Assembly (NCBI GenBank): GCA_003504855.1
Contig: DNZD01000158.1
Span: 1 to 10,785, forward strand
Direction of reading: 5' to 3'
Length of the DNA: 10,785 nucleotides
Source: Cytophagales bacterium
GTDB lineage: Bacteria; Bacteroidota; Bacteroidia; Cytophagales; Cyclobacteriaceae
Shown: piece by piece, positions 5,188 through 10,785 of the stretch
Layout: each line of letters begins with the position of its first letter
Position numbering within the stretch: the stretch's first letter is position 1
Notes under the pieces: model-generated
Databases searched by the model: none
Told to the model about the DNA's origin: nothing
Seen by the model: only the letters and a program-made list of their open reading frames with translations
Position numbers and translations under genes: made by a program

Positions 5188-6442
5188 GAATAATACTCTT
5201 ACCGTTGTTGAACACCGCTACCGTTCTGCCTTTCACCTGTTGCCCATACCAGGGTGAGTTCTTTGCCTTGCTCAGGTTGGTACCGGCATCAAGCGTCCAT
5301 TTGTGCTTTGGATCCAGCAGGGTAAGGTTTGCCATCTGCCCCTCTTCCAGCAAGGGTGACGGGAGCCCTACCACCTGACGCGGATTGACCGTGACCTTAT
5401 CAATTAAATCTTCCATGGGCACGGCCTCAGACAAGGCCACCAGGTTGGCCGCGAAAGTCTGGAGGTTGACGATGCCGAAATCAGCCAGGTCAAATTCAAG
5501 TTGCTTGCTCTCATCATCGTGCGGGCGATGTCCCGAAGAGATCACTCCTATCGTTCCGTCTTTCAATCCCTTGATCAGCGCATCGCGATCTGTCTTCTCC
5601 CGCAACGGCGGACTTACCTTGTAATTGGTGTCAAAGTCAGCCAGCAGACTATCATCCAGCAGGGCCTGATAACCGGTGATGTCACAGGTCACCTTCAACC
5701 CTCGCTTCTGGGCGGCGCGTACCAGGTCGATGCTCTTGGCTGTTGACAAGCGGGAGAAGTGTGCTTTGCCACCACCATAATTCAACAACTCGATGTTCCG
5801 GCCAAGGGGAAGTTCTTCAGCAATGCGCGGAATGCCTTTCAGTCCGAGCCGCGTACTATTTACACCTTCATGCATCTGCCCATACATACTCAGCCAGACA
5901 TCTTCCGGATGATCGATGAGGACACCGTTAAACTTCTGCAGGTATTGAAGCGCTTTGAGATAAATGTCAGAATGCCAGATAGGCTTCAACCCATCGGTGA
6001 AACCAACTGCACCAGCCTCATGCAAGTCGATCATTTCGGTCAACTCCTCTCCTTTGTTATTCAGCGTTACAGATGCCAGTGCATGCATCTGAACCAACCG
6101 GTCACTATTGCCAGACTCCAGGTAGGCAACACCGTTCTTGGACTGGATGGGCGGGTTGGTGTTGGGCAACACGGCCAGTCCGGTAAATCCTCCCGATGCG
6201 GCGGTTGCCGACAAGGAAGTCAGGTCTTCGCGCTGCTCATGGCCCGGGTCGCCAACATAGGTACCGAGGTCAAACCAGCCCGTGGTGAGAAACATGCCGG
6301 CGGCCTGGATCACCCGATCCGCAGCGAATTTCTTATCGCCGATCTCTGTGATGCGGCCATTGTTAATGAGTACGTTCTTTTTCTTCTTATGAAACGGCGA
6401 CTGCTTATCAAGAAGCGTAGCAGATTGAATCAGGATTTTCAT
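5180..6442 (-). CDS. pyrC: Dihydroorotase homologue lacking metal ligands (probable pseudoenzyme)
   Basis: 420 residues from ATG 6442 (MKILIQSATLLDKQ), the normal start and length for class I dihydroorotase of the amidohydrolase superfamily. A longer frame reaches further upstream, but only by overlapping the preceding gene. Retained features: the N- and C-terminal beta-sandwich pieces, PNTNPP (93-98), DHPED with His178, YKVSPPLRE (274-282), and the C-terminal GQMANLTLLDP. Altered features: the metal motif DxHxHxRxPG is D58-L-G60-T-Y62-V-G64-D-P-G, so both His and the substrate Arg are gone; the HxS(T) region is HFSRLST with Arg231 at the second His; PHH is GYQ; and TDHAPH is S303-G304-H-R-P-H, so the catalytic Asp is Gly. 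It very likely cannot hydrolyse or form dihydroorotate. Non-catalytic PyrC' proteins are known as structural partners of aspartate transcarbamoylase, so it may serve that role or have a new one. It starts 17 bases after the BatA-type gene. Confidence 0.85.
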   Translation of the reverse strand: MKILIQSATLLDKQSPFHKKKKNVLINNGRITEIGDKKFAADRVIQAAGMFLTTGWFDLGTYVGDPGHEQREDLTSLSATAASGGFTGLAVLPNTNPPIQSKNGVAYLESGNSDRLVQMHALASVTLNNKGEELTEMIDLHEAGAVGFTDGLKPIWHSDIYLKALQYLQKFNGVLIDHPEDVWLSMYGQMHEGVNSTRLGLKGIPRIAEELPLGRNIELLNYGGGKAHFSRLSTAKSIDLVRAAQKRGLKVTCDITGYQALLDDSLLADFDTNYKVSPPLREKTDRDALIKGLKDGTIGVISSGHRPHDDESKQLEFDLADFGIVNLQTFAANLVALSEAVPMEDLIDKVTVNPRQVVGLPSPLLEEGQMANLTLLDPKHKWTLDAGTNLSKAKNSPWYGQQVKGRTVAVFNNGKSIIHA

Positions 6443-6459
6443 GCCGGGTGGATTAACCG

Positions 6460-8427
6460 TTATTTCAAAAAGCGAATCAGCAGGACTTCCGCAAGCAAAA
6501 AGAGCAGGGCCAGACCGAGTGCCCATTTCCACAACGGAGTTCCCAAATATCTCTCTTTTATTTCGTTGCTAAAAGAATCCGTGGCGGCGGAATCAAACAG
6601 GGATATGTTCTTGCCGCCTCCGAGGTGTTGCTTGATTTCTTCAGCTGAAAACTGGTCGAGCAACGACTCGCGTTTGTCCAGATCGAAGGCAATCAACCCT
6701 ACTGTGTCTTCACGCATGGTGGCATAATAGAAGCCCGGGTCAATGGAGAATTTGGGTAGCTCCATCACCACACGGTCGATACTCCTTCGTTGTGACGGGA
6801 TTATTTCCTGCTTGCCGGTCAGTCGTACCGGTACCTCACCGTCCAGGCTGTCGGCCTGAAGTACGATGGTGTTTTCGGATAAGGTATAATAGCTTTTCTG
6901 GCTGATGCGATGACTCGAGGCGGCCATGCGGTACATCACGGGAAGGAAGACACCATGTGTTGCCATATCGGTAAACGCTGCTTCGAGGGGCGATGCCAGG
7001 ATATAGGTGTTTTTTACCCGCGCCAGAAAACCCTTGCCATCCTTGAAAGCCAATAGGGCAGATCTATCCACACCCCAGTCCAGCACTGCGCGCGCCCGCG
7101 GCATCGACATGGAGGGTGTTCGCTCTTCAAATACATTTTCAAAGAATGGATTCTGAAAGTCTGGTTTGTCGAGATCGGCAAATTCCTTGCTTACCCCTTT
7201 TGCCAGCGACAATCCGGGAACCAGCGATTGCAGGGTGGTGAGATTTGGCTGCGGCGGCGGCACAATAAACAAAGAGCCAGAACCACGTTGGTAGTTCTGG
7301 AGGATGTCACGCAACGGCGTGTCAATGTCCACGCCATTCACGATCACAAGGTCTGCCTGGCTGAGCAGACCCACATCCACGTTGCCCGGCGCAAAGTGCT
7401 GCATGGTGAAAAGCGCGTTGTTTCCAAATACCTTTTGTAAGTAGGTGTCGTTGCCGATGGTGACGATTCTGATCTTCTCAGAAAAATTTAAGGTGGTGTA
7501 GAATTCATTGTCAAAACTCACGGGGAAGTCGGTGAAACTGAGTACGGCCTTGTTCCAGCCCGACAGTCCCTGTACGAGATCAAACCTGGCCATTGCCGTT
7601 GAGTTGGATTCCAGGTTTACGGCGGCGGTGCCTGACTGTACATCATTCACGGTGAGTTTCAGCACCAGGCCTTCGCGCGTTCGCGGACCTACGTTGCGAA
7701 GACGGACATTCAATGTATTGCGTTGTCCCCCAACGACAAACGGATCTTCGAGGTACACAGAGTCGATGAGAATATTGCTGGCATCTGTAAGCGGGATAGG
7801 TACCAACCGCCATGACACGAGCGAATCGGGCACGGGCGGGTCTTCGATACCAAATGTTGATTTTTGAAAATCAGCAATCCAGAATACTTCGCGGTCGTTG
7901 GCACCAATGCGTTGCTGAACTTCCCGGAAAGAACGGCTCACCGGAGAAAGCCTAACTTGCGTGAGCAGGTCCAGCACTTCTGATTTGGTTTTATAAGAGT
8001 TCGCCGATGGCGCAAAATCGTTGGTGATGAAATGGTATCGCGTATCGGGTGGGAAGAGCCCAACAATTTCCTGGATAAATCGGACACCGGCGTCGAGGGC
8101 CCGGGTTTTGTCGGCGGTTTGCGACAACATGGAATAGGAATTGTCGAGGTACACAGTCACGTCGCGCCCGGCGGTGAGTTGTTCACGGGCTGGCAGGAAT
8201 GGCTGCGTGAAAGCGAGCACGAGGAACAAGATGAATAGCAGTCGGGACGCTAGTACGAGGTACTGTTTGAGTTTGCGTTGCTGGGTAGTTTCCTGACGCA
8301 CCTGATGGAGAAACCGGGTGGTGGAGAAATAGATGCGGGTGGTGCGGCGGAAATTAAAAAGATGAATCAGGATAGGAATGGCGAGGGCGAAGAGGGCCCA
8401 CAGGAACGAAGGAAACGCAAAACTCAT
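6460..8427 (-). CDS. BatA-type membrane protein with VWA domain
   Basis: 655 residues. The N-terminus is the BatA double-TM module: FPSFLWALFALAIPILIHLFNF (TM1, about 5-26), then RRTTRIYFSTTRFL, then TM2 (about 56-78). A von Willebrand factor A-like domain begins at about 88 (DVTVYLDNSYSM) with the MIDAS motif D95-x-S97-x-S99. A large middle region (about 230-620) follows, with beta-rich and possible Rossmann-like stretches (for example NVDVGLLSQADLVIVNGVD). A C-terminal TM helix (about 633-653) ends in a basic tail (RFLK). Such proteins are common in Bacteroidota envelope clusters and relate to the Bat (aerotolerance) proteins, but their molecular role is unknown. Topology suggests the bulk faces the periplasm between TM2 and the last TM. 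It is the first gene of the five-gene operon. No strong ribosome-binding site or -7/-33 pair could be picked out upstream. Confidence 0.87.
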   Translation of the reverse strand: MSFAFPSFLWALFALAIPILIHLFNFRRTTRIYFSTTRFLHQVRQETTQQRKLKQYLVLASRLLFILFLVLAFTQPFLPAREQLTAGRDVTVYLDNSYSMLSQTADKTRALDAGVRFIQEIVGLFPPDTRYHFITNDFAPSANSYKTKSEVLDLLTQVRLSPVSRSFREVQQRIGANDREVFWIADFQKSTFGIEDPPVPDSLVSWRLVPIPLTDASNILIDSVYLEDPFVVGGQRNTLNVRLRNVGPRTREGLVLKLTVNDVQSGTAAVNLESNSTAMARFDLVQGLSGWNKAVLSFTDFPVSFDNEFYTTLNFSEKIRIVTIGNDTYLQKVFGNNALFTMQHFAPGNVDVGLLSQADLVIVNGVDIDTPLRDILQNYQRGSGSLFIVPPPQPNLTTLQSLVPGLSLAKGVSKEFADLDKPDFQNPFFENVFEERTPSMSMPRARAVLDWGVDRSALLAFKDGKGFLARVKNTYILASPLEAAFTDMATHGVFLPVMYRMAASSHRISQKSYYTLSENTIVLQADSLDGEVPVRLTGKQEIIPSQRRSIDRVVMELPKFSIDPGFYYATMREDTVGLIAFDLDKRESLLDQFSAEEIKQHLGGGKNISLFDSAATDSFSNEIKERYLGTPLWKWALGLALLFLLAEVLLIRFLK

Positions 8428-8593
8428 CGGGGGGTAAAGCTACTAAAAACAAGTTTGCCATGACCGTCCTGATCCGGGGGAGAACACCAAATAAGAGCAC
8501 TTTTCAAACTTTATCGCATTTTTTCCCATCGTGCAGGCAACGCCCGGTGACCCGCTGGCATTTTAACCTCGAAACCAAGTAACGATCAGCAAA

Positions 8594-9136
8594 TTGGAAG
8601 AACCTGAACTGGTGCGTCGATGTCAGCAAGGTGACCGTAAGGCACAGGAGGCACTGGTTGATCGCTATGGCAATCAATTGTTCCGCGTGTGCTTCAGGTA
8701 CCTGAAGTCACGGGAAGATGCCGAAGATGTCATGATCACAGGGCTTAACAAAGCGTTGGCAGCGCTGCCACAGTTTCAATATACGGGTCCTAATAGTTTG
8801 CCGGCCTGGATCCGGCGAATTGTAATTAATGAATCCCTGATGTGGTTGCGTCGCCGCAATTCATTTCAGGCCCAGGAAGTCGCTGATGATTACGCTCATG
8901 AACCCGACCTCAGTCTGTTGACACAATTGGAAGCCGATGATATCTACAGCTGTATTACTGAGTTGCCGACCGGGTACAGGACCGTTTTTAATTTGTCGGT
9001 CATTGAAGGATATAGTCACGAGGAAATAGCAAATGTCCTGGGCATTACCACCGGCACCAGTCGAAGTCAGTTATACAAAGCCAAAGAACAGCTAAAGAAA
9101 ATACTCACCCGGGAGGGGTATCAATATGGAACATAA
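8594..9136 (+). CDS. ECF-type RNA polymerase sigma factor (TTG start)
   Basis: 180 residues. Region 2 (about 5-80) includes ELVRRCQQGDRKAQEALVDR, FRYLKSREDAEDV and LPAWIRRIVINESLMWLRRR. Region 4 (about 115-172) has ITELPTGYRTVFNLSVIEGYSHEEIANVLGITTGTSRSQL, the -35-binding helix-turn-helix. There is no region 3 or 1, as expected for ECF (group 4) sigma factors that direct RNA polymerase to a small regulon. The only start giving the normal family N-terminus is TTG at 8594: the frame closes upstream at a TAA about 30 bases earlier with no ATG or GTG, and the next ATG is codon 47, inside region 2. A rare start may keep the level low. The gene overlaps the anti-sigma-like gene by 11 bases, giving a coupled sigma/anti-sigma pair, usually autoregulated. 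No clear promoter was seen in 8428-8593. Confidence 0.9.
   Translation: MEEPELVRRCQQGDRKAQEALVDRYGNQLFRVCFRYLKSREDAEDVMITGLNKALAALPQFQYTGPNSLPAWIRRIVINESLMWLRRRNSFQAQEVADDYAHEPDLSLLTQLEADDIYSCITELPTGYRTVFNLSVIEGYSHEEIANVLGITTGTSRSQLYKAKEQLKKILTREGYQYGT
9111..9117 (+). promoter_or_regulatory. Strong Shine-Dalgarno for the anti-sigma-like gene, inside the sigma gene
   Basis: GGGAGGGG lies about 8 bases upstream of the ATG at 9126, within the last codons of the sigma factor gene. It is one of the few strong ribosome-binding sites in the window and fixes the start of the anti-sigma-like gene. It contrasts with the weak TTG start of the sigma gene, which would favour more anti-sigma than sigma protein from the shared mRNA (inference). 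Confidence 0.6.
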
Positions 9137-9743
9137 TCAGGAGAAAATCATTCGGGACAAGATCCGACAAGCCGAAGAATTGCCTGCGGTATGGGATCGT
9201 GCCCTCGTGAAGGACCGAATCAGTCTGACAAGCCGTAGTGTGATTGCATACTATTATGTTGCTGCATCGGTGATGTTGGTGATGAGTCTGGCGTTCATTG
9301 TTTGGAGGTGGTCCTATCAAATGGAGCTTCAAGTGCGGATGAGTGAGGTTCAACTTGAGATTGAAAAACTTGCCGTATCAAATACTATGACACCACAGAA
9401 CCTGCTCGCTGTAGTTGATTGCCCTCCCGATCCCAAAATCACATCACCTCAGGTTCTGGCAGCTCCTGCAACGCCAACCGTAATTACCATCGTTCGGGTC
9501 GATACCATTCGTATTCCTTCACCCGCCAATCCTGAACCTGTCATTGAGCCAATGAGCACTGAGGTGGCGGTTGTTCCCATTGGGATCAGCCCTCAGCCCG
9601 AAGCCATCGTTGGGCGCACCGTTGTAAATGACAACAAAAGCAAGGACAAGAAGTTCAGGCTGTTCCTCTTTCGCGGAGATGAGCCGGAGCCAATAAAGGA
9701 ACCTGCCTTTGAACCTATTGCCATCAATAACAAACCGAATTAA
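9126..9743 (+). CDS. Single-TM anti-sigma-like membrane protein
   Basis: 205 residues. The cytoplasmic N-terminus (1 to about 38) is charged and helical, with LPAVWDRALVKDRI, resembling the short sigma-binding segments of Bacteroidota anti-sigma factors. One TM helix follows (about 39-61, AYYYVAASVMLVMSLAFIVW). A coiled-coil-like helix (about 63-86) and a long Pro/Thr/Val/Glu-rich periplasmic part (about 88-205, repeatedly PxP and EPxxEP) complete it. No zinc-binding HxxxCxxC motif is present, so it is not a ZAS-type anti-sigma. The call rests on topology plus the 11-base overlap with the ECF sigma gene. The periplasmic tail could span part of the envelope and read the state of the outer-membrane protein encoded next, which is inference. 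Starts 8 bases after a strong Shine-Dalgarno. Confidence 0.72.
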   Translation: MEHNQEKIIRDKIRQAEELPAVWDRALVKDRISLTSRSVIAYYYVAASVMLVMSLAFIVWRWSYQMELQVRMSEVQLEIEKLAVSNTMTPQNLLAVVDCPPDPKITSPQVLAAPATPTVITIVRVDTIRIPSPANPEPVIEPMSTEVAVVPIGISPQPEAIVGRTVVNDNKSKDKKFRLFLFRGDEPEPIKEPAFEPIAINNKPN

Positions 9744-9753
9744 AGTCCACCTC

Positions 9754-10785
9754 ATGAAGAAGCTACTCATCGCCTTACTGCTCTTATCTCCGGGAATTTC
9801 CCTGGCGCAGCGTATTAATTATTACCCGGACTCTGTTCGAATCGAACTACCGGATCAACACGCCATCCTCGTAATTGAGATGAGGGACTTTTCCAAAAGA
9901 CCGGAAACATTAAAGTCAATTCCCTCTTTGATTAAGGATACCTGGAATGCGGCATTGCAGGCCATGCCCGGGAATCAATCCAGCCCGCATAAGATCGAGG
10001 CACGGATCATTCCCGAGGGAGAAGAGGAGATCGTGGGTTGGACAGATGCTACCAACATTAAACCGGTTGGTTCAAAAACCGTGATCCGGATTGTACCCGT
10101 TCAGGAACGAGCTACCGACATAACCGTGATTAACAATAAGGTAGTCGAACTATTGCCTGCAGGCTGGGAAATGAGGATCACTTCCAAAGAGGCACGCATT
10201 TGGGTGTATTCGGATACTTTTGAACATCTCGGAGAGGCTGTTCAGGTGGATCTGACTGCAGCCATGGATAAGATAACCGCAGAGCCAAATTTTCAGCACC
10301 TCGGGAAAAATACCATTCAGGCATTTATTCAAATGCGCAATCAACGCATTGATCAGAGTGTGCTCAAACGGAAATATCCGGGGGATAACATTTTTCTTAC
10401 CGGGACGGCCGGCATCGGATTATTTCGGGACAAGATTTATCCGCAATTGACATTGACCCTGGGACTCACCTTCAGGGACCATTTTGGCAGGAAGAATATT
10501 CGCACGTCATTGGTTTGGGATAACATGCTTTTTACGGAGAAACCCGTGGAGGGATATCAGCTCAACATCAACTCGTTTTTGTCATTGAGTTTTGAAAAGA
10601 ATTTTAATACCAAAACCAAATCACCTCAATGGCTTGGCATCGGTGCAGGATTCCTGGTGCGCAAGAACGGCGACTACTTCACCGGAAATACCATGAAGTT
10701 CTTTATCATTCATGAAATGGAAAACAGGCGTATCAGTCTTCAGCCGGAATTTTACCTGACCGATGATTTTAAGAAGTTCGCCTTC
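9754..10785 (+). CDS. Secreted/outer-membrane protein with probable C-terminal beta-barrel (partial)
   Basis: The frame from ATG 9754 stays open for 344 codons to the window edge, so the 3' end is missing. Residues 1-18 (MKKLLIALLLLSPGISLA, cleavage before Gln19) form a Sec signal peptide. Residues 19 to about 205 look like a soluble periplasmic domain of mixed helix and strand, with IEMRDFSKRPETLKSI, an IVPV strand and the helix DKITAEPNFQHLGKNTIQAF. From about 213 on the pattern becomes alternating hydrophobic/polar with aromatic residues and Gly (FLTGTAGIGLFRDKIYPQLTL, IRTSLVWDNMLF, YQLNINSFLSLSFEKNF), as in outer-membrane beta-barrels. No family is recognised. It follows the anti-sigma-like gene by ten bases, so it is probably the effector or a sensed component of the sigma/anti-sigma system. 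Confidence 0.75.
   Translation, partial: MKKLLIALLLLSPGISLAQRINYYPDSVRIELPDQHAILVIEMRDFSKRPETLKSIPSLIKDTWNAALQAMPGNQSSPHKIEARIIPEGEEEIVGWTDATNIKPVGSKTVIRIVPVQERATDITVINNKVVELLPAGWEMRITSKEARIWVYSDTFEHLGEAVQVDLTAAMDKITAEPNFQHLGKNTIQAFIQMRNQRIDQSVLKRKYPGDNIFLTGTAGIGLFRDKIYPQLTLTLGLTFRDHFGRKNIRTSLVWDNMLFTEKPVEGYQLNINSFLSLSFEKNFNTKTKSPQWLGIGAGFLVRKNGDYFTGNTMKFFIIHEMENRRISLQPEFYLTDDFKKFAF

Noticed and set aside
6443..6532. Upstream extension of the dihydroorotase homologue by 30 codons
   Set aside because: It would overlap the BatA-type gene by 73 bases and adds residues unlike the family; MKILIQSATL at 6442 matches the normal N-terminus.
5759..6727. Open plus-strand frame of about 320 codons opposite the dihydroorotase homologue
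   Set aside because: It runs antisense to two genes with clear family motifs, has no recognisable domain, and is explained by the base composition of the real genes.
8428..8593. Promoters in the divergent region between the BatA-type gene and the sigma gene (for example CAAGTTTG at 8450-8457)
   Set aside because: Only one-mismatch or mis-spaced boxes were found on either strand; no convincing -33/-7 pair, hairpin or RNA gene is visible.

Overview
The window looks like a chromosomal segment of a Bacteroidota bacterium, probably of the Cytophagales. The grounds are two adjacent DUF4199 membrane proteins, a BatA-type (double-TM plus VWA) protein, an ECF sigma factor of the short Bacteroidota type followed by a single-TM anti-sigma-like protein, small lipoproteins, and a TAnnTTTG-type promoter box (TAATTTTG) ahead of one gene. 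No rRNA, tRNA, CRISPR array or intact insertion sequence was seen, and no gap between genes exceeds about 190 bases.

Layout. (1) 1-503, minus: two tandem small lipoprotein genes, the second cut by the window edge. (2) 504-674: a divergent intergenic region with a perfect 20-base palindrome. (3) 675-1802, plus: a PLP-dependent trans-sulfuration enzyme (cystathionine gamma-synthase/lyase family). (4) 1803-2945, plus: an operator-like repeat cluster followed by the overlapping pair 'mobile mystery protein A' (XRE-type HTH) and 'mobile mystery protein B' (Fic domain). This is a probable mobile, toxin-antitoxin-like cassette and is visibly more A/T-rich than its neighbours. (5) 2946-3129: a short non-coding stretch with a possible decayed reading frame. 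(6) 8427 down to 3130, minus: a tight five-gene operon in the order BatA/VWA membrane protein, dihydroorotase homologue, DUF4199, DUF4199, polyprenyl-phosphate-type GT2 glycosyltransferase. Spacings run from an 8-base overlap to 17 bases. (7) 8594-10785, plus: an ECF sigma factor starting at TTG, an overlapping anti-sigma-like membrane protein, and a secreted or outer-membrane beta-barrel-like protein that runs off the window.

The most notable points are these. The dihydroorotase homologue has lost the HxH metal-binding motif and the catalytic Asp of the class I family, so it is probably a pseudoenzyme (compare the non-catalytic PyrC' partners of aspartate transcarbamoylase). It sits inside an envelope-type operon rather than with other pyrimidine genes. 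The mmpA/mmpB-type cassette is preceded by four copies of a TCAGnnnATA half-site, arranged as nested inverted repeats that reach the start codon, which suggests autoregulation by the HTH protein. The Fic motif carries Asn where the acidic Mg2+-binding residue normally is. All function statements come from reading the translated sequences; no database search was possible.
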